A stretch of 12,482 nt of DNA from positions 1 through 12,482 of the forward strand of contig JASLXP010000571.1 in NCBI GenBank assembly GCA_030740295.1, in the 5' to 3' direction. The notes under the pieces were generated by a model. The model searched no databases. It was given only the letters and a program-made list of their open reading frames with translations, and was not told the DNA's origin. The DNA comes from Planctomycetota bacterium (GTDB lineage Bacteria > Planctomycetota > PUPC01 > JACPCR01). Made by a program: the position numbers and the translations under genes. Positions 1-7,235 of this stretch are shown here, piece after piece. How positions within the stretch are numbered: position 1 is the stretch's first letter; the number at the start of each line of letters is the position of its first letter.

Positions 1-124
1 GCTCTGAGCCGGGGCTGATGAGTGAACGAACGGTACGGATCAGGACCTCGTCCTCCTGCATCTCAGGCATGGGAACTTCGACCACTTCAACAGTGTCCTC
101 AGCGACTGCAACCAGTTTTTTCAT
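1..124 (-). CDS. Medium-chain zinc-type alcohol dehydrogenase, N-terminal fragment (runs off left edge)
   Basis: Reading the minus strand from an ATG at 124-122 gives 41 codons that continue past the window edge. The product begins MKKLVAVAEDTVEVVEVP and reaches VLIRTVRSLISPGSE at the edge. The pattern V-L-I-x-T, then S-L-I-S-P-G-[ST]-E, is typical of the GroES-like N-terminal domain of a medium-chain dehydrogenase subgroup (threonine dehydrogenase-like or bacteriochlorophyllide-dehydrogenase-like zinc-binding alcohol dehydrogenases). Most members I know have T where this one has S before E. The Zn ligands and the Rossmann domain would lie beyond the edge, so substrate and cofactor cannot be judged. 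It lies 50 bases downstream of the response-regulator gene on the same strand and could be co-transcribed with it. No strong Shine-Dalgarno is visible, only a purine-rich AAGA just before the start. Confidence 0.7.
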   Translation of the reverse strand, partial: MKKLVAVAEDTVEVVEVPMPEMQEDEVLIRTVRSLISPGSE

Positions 125-174
125 GGGTCTTGATATAGCGGAAGTATTCCGTGTGACTTATTCCACCGGCACAC

Positions 175-1122
175 TCAATCGCCTTCCTTCGCGGCTTCTT
201 CCCCTTCCGTTTCTTCCGGCTCCGGCTTGTCTGATTGCTCGTCTTCCGCTTTTTCAGGTCTTTCTTCAGTCCCTGCATCGTTTCCATCGTCTTTTTCTTT
301 CGAAGTGGCAGGAACTGACTTGGTCTGGGTCTCTGCAGGCTGCTGAGCCGGATCTGCCCTCCTGGGTGCGCCAGAGCGGTTTTCCCTGTAGTGATCGACC
401 AGGTTGGCAAGGACGCCGAGAACGAGCATCCTGCCCCGTTCGGCCAGAACCTTGATTTTTTCCACCTCCAGGCCGCTCGTGAGGTGCTCCATGGCCTTGA
501 GGTGGATCTGCACGACCTCCTTGCCTGATCGATCCTGATCAAAAAACTCAAGGGCAAGCGTTTTGGCCGTGGCAATTGGATCGCCATCCTTGTTGGTCAG
601 GTAATCGCGAATTTTCTTCGCGTATGCCTCGATCATGTCGAGCCGGCTGAGCACCTTTTTCCTGACCTCGACGCTGGTCAGACTCTTCATGGTGGCCATC
701 TCTCGATGATGCTCTTCTTTGTGCCTGGCGTTCTCGATCTCTTTCTGCAGCCGATGCCGTTCTATTGAATACCGAACCGAGCGGACCACGAGATCCACAT
801 TGACCGGGAACTTGGGCAGGTAGTCCTGCGCGCCGGCTCTTACAGTCTGCGCGGCAAGCTCTTCATCATGCTCGCCGGTGAGAATAACGATTGGGATGTT
901 GGGGAAGTGTTCGTACAGGGTAAGGAATGAGTTCAGGCCCCGGCTGTCCGGCAGATTCATATCCAGCAGCACGGCATCAATCCCTTTGAGGTGCAGGCGT
1001 TCCATGCCGCCTCCCAGAGATTCAGACCAGCGAACATCAATATCGTGGTAACCGCCCTCCTCGAGCAACTCCTGGAGCACTCGGACATCGGCGAGATTGT
1101 CTTCAATGACGAGTATGGTCAT
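175..1122 (-). CDS. Response regulator with KaiA/RsbU-N-like helical output domain
   Basis: A CheY-like receiver domain occupies residues 1-125 of a 315-residue protein. It carries the acidic pair E7/D8, the phosphoacceptor D54 (in LLDMNLPDS), T82 (in VILTG) and K104 (in LPKF), so the phosphorylation site is intact. A charged helical linker follows (about 126-160). Residues 165-247 form a helical region with Y-L near 174, I-H near 206 and a closing H-Y-R near 244. This spacing resembles the RsbU N-terminal/KaiA C-terminal dimerisation family; I infer that from the pattern only. The last ~68 residues are a disordered tail rich in E, D, K and P. No DNA-binding or enzymatic domain is seen, so it probably signals by protein contact. 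I chose the ATG at 1122 because the receiver fold starts there. An ATG at 1128 is equally possible, and the frame stays open to 1224 without domain support. The cognate kinase is not in the window. Confidence 0.8.
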   Translation of the reverse strand: MTILVIEDNLADVRVLQELLEEGGYHDIDVRWSESLGGGMERLHLKGIDAVLLDMNLPDSRGLNSFLTLYEHFPNIPIVILTGEHDEELAAQTVRAGAQDYLPKFPVNVDLVVRSVRYSIERHRLQKEIENARHKEEHHREMATMKSLTSVEVRKKVLSRLDMIEAYAKKIRDYLTNKDGDPIATAKTLALEFFDQDRSGKEVVQIHLKAMEHLTSGLEVEKIKVLAERGRMLVLGVLANLVDHYRENRSGAPRRADPAQQPAETQTKSVPATSKEKDDGNDAGTEERPEKAEDEQSDKPEPEETEGEEAAKEGD

Positions 1123-1153
1123 CGGCATTTCGATACGGGGATAGGGATTGCGT

Positions 1154-1182
1154 AAGATCGCGTGGAGGCCACGCTGAGTCAA
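1154..1182 (-). promoter_or_regulatory. Possible promoter of the response regulator with palindrome in the spacer
   Basis: On the minus strand TTGACT (1182-1177, 5 of 6 to the -35 consensus) is followed 17 bases later by a weak -10, GATCTT (1159-1154). The spacer holds a perfect inverted repeat, GCGTGG-AGG-CCACGC (1160-1174). A dimeric regulator bound there would cover the core promoter. The -10 match is only 3 of 6, so this is tentative. The rest of the 166-base gap (1123-1288) shows no convincing plus-strand promoter. Confidence 0.3.
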
Positions 1183-1288
1183 ACGACGCGCTGCACGACC
1201 AAGCCCGCGGAGCTTCCGCAACACTGCTGCTGCGAATCGGCTCTTCGTGAGCTACGATTACGTAATACTTGGCCCATTTGAGAACCCT

Positions 1289-3646
1289 ATGTTGAAACGC
1301 CAGTTCTTCTGTGTTTTTCTTCTCTCGTACTGCTGTGCGGCGGCTCAGAATACGATCCAATTCAACCGGCACATTCGGCCGATCCTGTCGGACAACTGTT
1401 TCAAGTGCCACGGCCCGGACGGGCACCAGCGGAAAGCGAAACTGAGGTTCGATACCGAGGAAGGTGCCACGGCGGAATTGAAACGCGGCCGCGCCATCGT
1501 TCCCGGTGATCCGTCAAAGAGCCTGATGATGTCGCGGCTGACCACGACGGACACAGACAAACGGATGCCGCCCGCGGAAACCGGAAAAGAACTGACTCCT
1601 GCACAGATCAAGCTCATTCGAGATTGGATCAAACAGGGCGCGAAGTATCAGGAACACTGGGCATACGTCCCGCCCAAGGTTGCCGACACCGGCGCAGATT
1701 CCCTTGGTGAGATTGACCGTCTCATTCGGGCGCGCCTTGATTCCAGGGGTCTGAAACCGTCGCCGGAAGCGGACCGAATCACGCTCATCCGAAGGCTTTC
1801 GTTCGACCTCACGGGTCTGCCCCCTAGTGCGAAGGAGGTGAACGACTTCGTATCGGACCGCTCCGCCAACGCGTACGAAAAACTGGTGGACCGCCTGCTG
1901 CGATCCCAGCACTACGGAGAACGCATGGCTATCTACTGGCTCGACCTGGTGCGGTATGCGGACACTGTCGGTTACCACGGAGATCAGGACCACGCTATCT
2001 CACCGTATCGCGATTACGTGATCAGAGCCTTTAATGACAACATGCCTTTCGACCGGTTTACGAGAGAGCAGCTCGCGGGGGACCTGCTGCCTGATCCTAC
2101 GATCAGTCAGCGGGTGGCGACCGGTTACAACCGTGTGTTGCAGACCTCTCATGAAGGCGGCGTACAGAGGAAGGAATACTTGGCCAAATACTCCGCTGAC
2201 CGTGTGCGCAACTTTGTCGGCGTCTGGCTGGGCGCGACCATGGGATGCGCGGAGTGTCACGACCATAAATACGATCCATTTACGAAGAAGGATTTTTACA
2301 GCCTGGCTGCATTCTTCGCGGATGTGGACGACAACCGAACTTTCCGCGGCACCAATTCATTGCCCACCCGAAGAGAGCCGGAGCTTCGCATACTGTCCGA
2401 AGACGATGTGGCCACTCTTGCCAAACTCGAGGCAAGGCAGAAGCAGCTCAAAAAGAAGAAGCTTCCAAAGCCGGGCGAAGAAATTCAGGAAGAAGATCTC
2501 AAGAACCGGGGAGAGGTACTGAAGAACATCCAGGCCGAAATCAGACGCATCAAGGCGAAAGAGGAGCGCACCATGGTCACTGTTGCGATCAAGCCTCGTG
2601 AAATTCGAATTCTGAAGCGCGGCGATTGGATGGATACCTCGGGAGAAGTCGTCCAGCCGGCCGTGCCGCATTTCCTGAAAAGCATCGAGACAACGGGCAG
2701 GGCCACTCGCCTCGACCTGGCCAACTGGCTCACTTCGCCGGACAACCCGCTCACCGCCCGGGTGTTCATGAACAGGTTGTGGTACCTCTTCTTTGGGATC
2801 GGCATCAGCAAGAATCTTGACGACCTCGGTTCGCAGGGGGAATGGCCGACGCATCCGCAACTGATCGATAACCTGGCCGTCCGATTCATGAAGAGCAATT
2901 GGAACATCAGACAGATGGTCAAGATGCTGGTGATGACCAAAACCTACAAGCAGTCTTCACTGGAATCTCCTCGGCTCCGTGAGCTCGATCCGGAGAACCG
3001 GCTTTTCGCCAGGCAGTCTCGTTTTCGTCTTCCTGCAGAAATGATCCGGGACAACGTCTTGGCAGTCAGCGGTCTGCTGAATCGTAATTTCGGAGGAAAA
3101 CCAGCGCGACCTTATCAACCCGCGGGTTATTATCGCCCCCTCAATTTTCCTCGGCGGACCTACAAATCGGATACGAACAAGAATCAGTATCGGCGCGGCG
3201 TTTACATGCACTGGCAGCGTCAGTTTCTGCATCCGATGCTGCGGGCCTTTGACGCGCCCACTCGTGAAGAATGCACCGCGCAGCGTCCTTCGAGCAACAC
3301 ACCGCTGGCTGCGCTGACGACATTGAACGATCCCACCTTTGTCGAGGCCGCTCGCGCCTTCGCAGCCCGCATCCTCGATGAAGGCGGAAGCAACGTTGAC
3401 GATAGAATTCAATGGGCCTGGCAGGAAGCGCTCTCCCGTCCTCCCAGCGATGCCGAAGAGAAAGTCGCTGTCAGCCTTTACCGATCGAACCGCGCGGTCT
3501 ATGCGAAGGACGCGGCCGCCGCTGGGAAGCTTCTGAAAATCGGAATGGCGCCTGTTCCTTCAAAGATTGACCGAAGGGAGCTCGCCGCCTGGACCGCCGT
3601 GGCCCGTGCTGTTTTCAACCTGAACGAATCTATCACCCGGAACTGA
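1289..3646 (+). CDS. PSD1/PSCyt2 and planctomycete cytochrome c domain protein (secreted)
   Basis: A 785-residue exported protein. Residues 1-20 look like a Sec signal peptide (MLKRQ, then FFCVFLLSYCCAAA). The planctomycete cytochrome c domain follows, with a heme-attachment motif CFKCH at 37-41. A PSCyt2 (DUF1549) region spans about 139-346 and contains a second C-x-x-C-H (CAECH, 320-324). A lysine/glutamate-rich helical stretch (370-428) leads into PSD1 (DUF1553) from about 471, recognisable by LANWLTSPDNPLTARVFMNR. These proteins usually pair with a DUF1501 partner, as here (4 bases apart). In the literature they are thought to act in periplasmic redox or polysaccharide-linked catabolism, but no enzyme activity is established. 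I start at the ATG at 1289 because the signal peptide begins there, with a GAG six bases upstream. A GTG at 1247 would add 14 residues with no ribosome binding site. Confidence 0.9.
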   Translation: MLKRQFFCVFLLSYCCAAAQNTIQFNRHIRPILSDNCFKCHGPDGHQRKAKLRFDTEEGATAELKRGRAIVPGDPSKSLMMSRLTTTDTDKRMPPAETGKELTPAQIKLIRDWIKQGAKYQEHWAYVPPKVADTGADSLGEIDRLIRARLDSRGLKPSPEADRITLIRRLSFDLTGLPPSAKEVNDFVSDRSANAYEKLVDRLLRSQHYGERMAIYWLDLVRYADTVGYHGDQDHAISPYRDYVIRAFNDNMPFDRFTREQLAGDLLPDPTISQRVATGYNRVLQTSHEGGVQRKEYLAKYSADRVRNFVGVWLGATMGCAECHDHKYDPFTKKDFYSLAAFFADVDDNRTFRGTNSLPTRREPELRILSEDDVATLAKLEARQKQLKKKKLPKPGEEIQEEDLKNRGEVLKNIQAEIRRIKAKEERTMVTVAIKPREIRILKRGDWMDTSGEVVQPAVPHFLKSIETTGRATRLDLANWLTSPDNPLTARVFMNRLWYLFFGIGISKNLDDLGSQGEWPTHPQLIDNLAVRFMKSNWNIRQMVKMLVMTKTYKQSSLESPRLRELDPENRLFARQSRFRLPAEMIRDNVLAVSGLLNRNFGGKPARPYQPAGYYRPLNFPRRTYKSDTNKNQYRRGVYMHWQRQFLHPMLRAFDAPTREECTAQRPSSNTPLAALTTLNDPTFVEAARAFAARILDEGGSNVDDRIQWAWQEALSRPPSDAEEKVAVSLYRSNRAVYAKDAAAAGKLLKIGMAPVPSKIDRRELAAWTAVARAVFNLNESITRN

Positions 3647-3650
3647 AACG

Positions 3651-5057
3651 ATGGACGCACTCACCGAAATCAACCGTCGCACCTTTCTCGGTCGCACTTC
3701 GTTCGGGCTGGGCTCTATCGCCCTCGGCTCTTTGATGAAGAGTGAGGCCGCATCCCGTGCCGCGCCGATGGGGCCGCATTTTCATGGGAAGGCCAAACGA
3801 GTGATCTTTCTCTGCATGGCCGGTGGCCCATCGCACCTGGAGACCTTCGATTTCAAACCGAAGCTAAAGGAGATGGACGGCAAACCCATGCCGGTAAGTT
3901 TCACCAAGGGCCAGCCCATCGCCCAATTGCAGGGAAAACGTTTGCGCTGCCTCGGTCCGCAATTTGAGTTTCACCGCCACGGCAAATCGGGTCAGGAAAT
4001 AGCGGAAATCATCCCTCACATCGCCGGTATCGCGGATGACATCGCCATCATCCGGTCCATGCACACCGATCAGATCAATCATGACCCGGCACACACAGTG
4101 ATGAACACGGGGATTTCGATATCCGGGCGGCCGAGCATGGGCTCATGGATCAACTATGGCCTCGGCTCAGAATCTTCAGGTCTGCCGGGTTTCGTAGTTC
4201 TGGACAGTGAAGGCGGACGTAATCCGCAGCCGATCGCCTCGCGCCAATGGGGAACGGGATTCCTGCCGAGCAGGTTCCAGGGAGTTCAGTTTTTCTCCAA
4301 GGGCGATCCCGTCCACTACGTGAAGACTCCAGCGGGCGTCAGCGCGGCACAGCAGCGTGGCCTGGTGGATGCGGTGCGCAGGTTGAACCAGATTCGGAAT
4401 CAATCGGTCAACAATCCAGAGATTGAGACCCGCATTGCGCAGTACGAGCTCGCCTTCCGCATGCAGACAAGTGTTCCCGAGCTGATGGATCTTTCTGACG
4501 AGCCCCAGCACATACTTGACATGTATGGAGCGAAGGGCGCGGACGGTTCATTTGCTGCAAACTGTCTGCTGGCCCGCCGGCTGGCGGAGCGCGGCGTGCG
4601 TTTCATTCACCTTTATCATCGCGGCTGGGATCATCATGGAGACCTCGTGCCTTACATGAAAACTTGCAGCCGGCTGTGCGACGGTCCGTGCGCAGCACTG
4701 GTGACGGACCTCAAACAGCGCGGCATGCTCGACGACACCCTCATCGTGTGGGGAGGCGAGTTCGGAAGAACACCCATGTTTCAGGGAAAGGGGAAGAAGC
4801 CTGGCCGGGACCATCACATGCGCGCGTTCAGCATGTGGCTCGCAGGCGGCGGCATCAAAGGCGGTGTGACGTACGGCGCCACCGACGATCTCGGCTACTT
4901 CGCCGTGGAGAACAAAGTTCATATCCGTGACCTGCACGCAACGATGCTGCATCTGCTGGGAATGAATCACGAACGTTTCACCCACAAGTTTCAAGGGTTG
5001 GATTATCGGCTGACGGGTGTGGAACAGGCGCGGGTGTTGAATGAGATTCTGGTGTGA
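3651..5057 (+). CDS. DUF1501 domain protein, Tat-exported
   Basis: A 468-residue protein of the DUF1501 family, which shares the alkaline phosphatase/sulfatase fold. A twin-arginine signal sits at the N terminus (NRRTFLG at 8-14, then a Gly/Ser/Leu-rich segment to about 28), so it is exported folded. Family landmarks are present: GGPSHLETFD (58-67), GWDHHG (325-330), EFGRTP (370-375), GRDHH (385-389), AGGG (398-401), DLHAT (427-431) and RLT (453-455). The His/Asp/Glu residues in these motifs are the likely metal or substrate site. Length is normal and the gene looks intact. It starts 4 bases after the PSD1 stop and its own stop overlaps the start of the MnmE-like gene, so the three are probably co-translated. 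The substrate is unknown. Functional partnership with the PSD1 protein is inferred from the recurring gene pair. Confidence 0.92.
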   Translation: MDALTEINRRTFLGRTSFGLGSIALGSLMKSEAASRAAPMGPHFHGKAKRVIFLCMAGGPSHLETFDFKPKLKEMDGKPMPVSFTKGQPIAQLQGKRLRCLGPQFEFHRHGKSGQEIAEIIPHIAGIADDIAIIRSMHTDQINHDPAHTVMNTGISISGRPSMGSWINYGLGSESSGLPGFVVLDSEGGRNPQPIASRQWGTGFLPSRFQGVQFFSKGDPVHYVKTPAGVSAAQQRGLVDAVRRLNQIRNQSVNNPEIETRIAQYELAFRMQTSVPELMDLSDEPQHILDMYGAKGADGSFAANCLLARRLAERGVRFIHLYHRGWDHHGDLVPYMKTCSRLCDGPCAALVTDLKQRGMLDDTLIVWGGEFGRTPMFQGKGKKPGRDHHMRAFSMWLAGGGIKGGVTYGATDDLGYFAVENKVHIRDLHATMLHLLGMNHERFTHKFQGLDYRLTGVEQARVLNEILV

Positions 5058-6205
5058 CCAGGAATATCTTCTCCATCCTTACCCCACGCGGTGAAGGCGG
5101 CCTCGGAGTCATACGTTTGAGGGGGCCGGCTGCAGAAAGTGCTCTTGCAGTGGCATTCCGCTCCGTCTCTGGCCGGCAAATCCGGACCATTCCTCAGGGT
5201 AGGCTCGTCTTTGGCACTCTTGAGCACAGAGGGGAAGTACTGGATGAGGTCATGCTCACGGGGGTCGCCGAAGGCAGCGAAACCGAAATTCAATGCCATG
5301 GCGGACATCAGAGCATTCGACGGATTTCGGAGTTTCTTCAAGCCGAAGGATTCGTGGAGGCAGACCAATCTGAATTCTCAGGTTCGGAGATAGTAACCCT
5401 TGATGCCATCCAACAGGAGGCCGAAGCGGCCATCCCCGATGCACGCAGCCCACTGGCTCTATCGTTGCTGCTTTCCCAAAGGGCAGGAGCTCTGTCTGAG
5501 TTTGTGAGACGCATTCAGACGGGTGATGCCATGTCGGATGAAGTTCAAAGACTGCTCACTCCTCCGCGCCTCGGAGAGATTCTGTGCAACCCACCCCGAG
5601 TCGTACTGACCGGCCCGCCGAACGTGGGAAAGAGCAGTTTGTTCAATTCCCTGGTTGGTAGAAACCGCGTCATCATCGCGGATATCCCCGGCACAACTCG
5701 TGACGCGATTGAAGAGGACATTCTTCTCGACGGAGTTCCTATACGATTGGTCGATACCGCAGGACTCAGAAAGACCGAGCATCCGATAGAGTCCATGGCC
5801 ATCGAAGTCTCGAGCCAGCAGTTGGAAAAGGCTTCACTGGTTCTATTTGTGCTGGACGGCACAGAAAAGACAGACGAACAGGCTACTACAGCTTTTGATG
5901 AAATAAGTGGATCGAAGCCTTCGATTCTGGTCTCAAACAAGTCAGACTTGCGCTCTGGCTCTCCATCGTCGACCGGACACGTTCTTTCGACAGAGGTTTC
6001 CGCCAAGACGGGCGAAGGCATGGCCGCACTGGCTGCAGCATTGCTGGATGCCGTTGCTCCTGATCGAGATTTCGCTGCAGGTGACCCGGCCATCTTTACT
6101 TCGCGGCAGGCGGGACAGTTTGCCGAGATTCTCGATGCTATGAAGGCCGAAGATCGGGGGAGGGTTCTAACTCTTACGGCGGCATTGCTCAGTGGTTCTG
6201 CGTAA
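5054..6205 (+). CDS. MnmE/TrmE-like GTPase lacking the C-terminal C-x-G-K end
   Basis: A 383-residue GTPase related to MnmE, which with MnmG modifies U34 of certain tRNAs. All G motifs are intact: P-loop GPPNVGKS (187-194, with the Asn typical of K+-dependent MnmE-type GTPases), GTTRD (213-217), DTAG (234-237), NKSD (295-298) and SAKTG (316-320). The N-terminal folate-type domain is recognisable (ILTPRGEGGLGVIRLRGP; CHGG at 81-84) but shortened. The usual S-Y-T-G-E-D and E-F-T-x-R-A-F motifs are missing or degraded. True MnmE has about 450 residues and ends in F-C-I-G-K with a catalytic Cys; here the chain stops at LLSGSA. None of the other frames downstream restores that end. It starts with GTG inside the DUF1501 stop (GTGA overlap), which implies translational coupling. 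It may be a divergent paralogue with another role; a canonical mnmE would then exist elsewhere. Confidence 0.82.
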   Translation: MTRNIFSILTPRGEGGLGVIRLRGPAAESALAVAFRSVSGRQIRTIPQGRLVFGTLEHRGEVLDEVMLTGVAEGSETEIQCHGGHQSIRRISEFLQAEGFVEADQSEFSGSEIVTLDAIQQEAEAAIPDARSPLALSLLLSQRAGALSEFVRRIQTGDAMSDEVQRLLTPPRLGEILCNPPRVVLTGPPNVGKSSLFNSLVGRNRVIIADIPGTTRDAIEEDILLDGVPIRLVDTAGLRKTEHPIESMAIEVSSQQLEKASLVLFVLDGTEKTDEQATTAFDEISGSKPSILVSNKSDLRSGSPSSTGHVLSTEVSAKTGEGMAALAAALLDAVAPDRDFAAGDPAIFTSRQAGQFAEILDAMKAEDRGRVLTLTAALLSGSA

Positions 6206-6215
6206 ACATCAGGAA

Positions 6216-6236
6216 TTCTTCGACGGAGACGAAGAA
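6216..6236. other. Stem-loop after the MnmE-like gene
   Basis: TTCTTCG (6216-6222) pairs perfectly with CGAAGAA (6230-6236) around a 7-base loop, 10 bases after the stop of the MnmE-like gene. No T-run follows, so it is not a classical Rho-independent terminator. It could stabilise the transcript end or be chance. Confidence 0.25.
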
Positions 6237-6257
6237 GCAGACAGGCGGCTCGAAACC

Positions 6258-6286
6258 TGTTAACCGCACAAGGAATTTCTTATACT
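6258..6286 (+). promoter_or_regulatory. Possible promoter for the 6325 gene
   Basis: A good -10 element TATACT (6281-6286) lies about 40 bases before the ATG at 6325. The -35 side is poor: TGTTAA at 17-base spacing, or TTAACC at 15. The same TATACT serves as -10 in the much better promoter at 10786-10814. Confidence 0.35.
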
Positions 6287-6324
6287 TCTCCTGCCTATCC
6301 CTCCGAGAAGTAAAGGACGCTGGT

Positions 6325-6531
6325 ATGGACACCGAAGATGCTCAATTGTTCGGCACGATTGCCGTTCGCTCTGAGTTGATAACCAAGCCGCAGCTCGCGC
6401 GTGCGTTGATGACTCAAGAAATGCAGGAGGGTACCGAACGGCAACTCATCGGCGAAATCCTTGTCGAGATGGACATGCTCAAACCTGTGGACGTGCAGCA
6501 CATTCTCCAGGTGCAGCATGTGATGAAGTAG
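6325..6531 (+). CDS. First repeat of a split MshEN/T2SS-E-N-like protein (ends at in-frame TAG)
   Basis: 68 codons with a good ribosome binding site (AAGGA, 7 bases before the ATG). The product is one complete repeat: LFGTIAV near residue 8, LARALMTQ at 24-31, LIGEILVEMDML at 41-52, and QHILQVQ at 58-64. This pattern (F-G-x-I-A, then L-x-Q, then I-G-x-I-L/M, then Q-V-x-x-I) resembles the N-terminal domain of GspE/MshE-type secretion ATPases, some of which bind nucleotide second messengers. Here it is free of any ATPase. The TAG at 6529-6531 ends it, but the same frame continues straight into a second copy of the repeat (from codon 70) and a C-terminal domain. So this is probably the 5' part of one 273-codon gene. 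It may be a separate small protein, a nascent pseudogene, a readthrough case or an assembly error. Confidence 0.6.
   Translation: MDTEDAQLFGTIAVRSELITKPQLARALMTQEMQEGTERQLIGEILVEMDMLKPVDVQHILQVQHVMK
6529..6531 (+). other. In-frame amber codon between two homologous repeats
   Basis: This TAG lies between HVMK and ENPAIRFG in an otherwise open frame from 6325 to 7146. The next base is G, and the context is not the classical leaky CARYYA. One base change from CAG, AAG or GAG would explain it. TAG also serves as the normal stop of the genes ending at 7146, 9427 and 10126, so a genome-wide sense reading is unlikely. Confidence 0.75.
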
Positions 6532-6594
6532 GAAAACCCGGCTATCCGGTTTGGGCTCATCGCCATCCAGAATGGTTACGCGACCAAGGATGAC

Positions 6595-7146
6595 GTGACG
6601 GAATGCCTGAAGCTGCAAAGGCAGTCACCGCAAAAGGACATTGGCGGCATCATGATGGAGAAGGGTCTGTTGAACGAAGAGCAGGTCGACGGCATTAACC
6701 GTGGATTGAAGCGCCTCGAGGGAGAAGGCGGCAAACCCGCATCGCGGCTGGTGCAGGCGGTCCGCCGCATTGACGAAGGCGGCGCCATGACCACACATCG
6801 GCAGGCGGCTACGGGCGCGCGCATGGACGACGTGAAGAGTCTGGTCGATACCTCGGTTCGGGGGATGACGCATCTTGGAATTGTCAGCCACATCATCCAC
6901 CGCCAGGCGGACAGTTACACGCTCAGGGATTTCGCCAAAAACCTCAGCGACGGCAAAAAGGACATCCAGCAGGCCCTGGATGAACTGGTCGAGGGCGAAA
7001 TTCTGATACCCGTGAAAGGTCTCCTAGGCACAAAATACTCTTACACCCCTGACCAGTTCACACGGCAGCGAGTCGATCTCCTGATGTCATCTGTCAATGA
7101 CCAGAAGACCAGGCAAGAAGTGCTGGATTACATCCAGAGGAAATAG
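6595..7146 (+). CDS. Second repeat and winged-helix-like C-terminal part of the split protein
   Basis: This is in the same frame as the gene starting at 6325. Homology to the repeat begins right after the TAG (RFGLIAIQNGYATKDDV, encoded from about 6547), before the first usable start, a GTG at 6595. Starting there would cut the second repeat in half, and no ribosome binding site is visible, so the GTG start is doubtful. The repeat continues with DIGGIMMEKGLL and EEQVDGI. After a Gly/Arg-rich linker the C-terminal third contains SYTLRDFAKNLSDG, then ALDELVEGEIL and YSYTPDQF. That order of helices and short strands looks like a winged helix, suggesting DNA or protein binding. No membrane segment is seen. 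The gene ends in TAG. Function is unknown; a role in regulation is only inferred. Confidence 0.55.
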   Translation: MTECLKLQRQSPQKDIGGIMMEKGLLNEEQVDGINRGLKRLEGEGGKPASRLVQAVRRIDEGGAMTTHRQAATGARMDDVKSLVDTSVRGMTHLGIVSHIIHRQADSYTLRDFAKNLSDGKKDIQQALDELVEGEILIPVKGLLGTKYSYTPDQFTRQRVDLLMSSVNDQKTRQEVLDYIQRK

Positions 7147-7185
7147 CGACGACCGTAGCACTCCGTTTTTGCCCGCGGCCCTCAT

Positions 7186-7194
7186 TGCTACAAT
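7186..7194 (+). promoter_or_regulatory. Extended -10 promoter element for the acyl-CoA synthetase
   Basis: TTGCTACAAT ends in TACAAT (7189-7194, 5 of 6 to the -10 consensus) preceded by TG plus one base, an extended -10. It lies about 40 bases before the ATG at 7236. No good -35 is seen at 16-18 bases; TTGCCC occurs at 14. The 89-base gap after the split gene holds no terminator. Confidence 0.35.
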
Positions 7195-7235
7195 GCGCCC
7201 GTGAGGAATCGGCGATTTCATTTCCGGAGCAAAAC

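Noticed and set aside
2034..2522. A 162-codon plus-strand open frame
   Set aside because: It is a shifted frame inside the PSCyt2 region of the PSD1 gene and shows no family features.
6206..6324. A missing C-terminal end of the MnmE-like gene in another frame
   Set aside because: The other plus-strand frames after 6160 were read. One is open for a stretch but contains no L-R-x-A helix or F-C-x-G-K motif, so a simple frameshift does not explain the truncation.
6325..7146. Genome-wide reading of TAG as an amino acid to explain the split gene
   Set aside because: Genes ending at 7146, 9427 and 10126 all use TAG exactly where their domains end, one of them just before a strong terminator, so TAG is a normal stop here.
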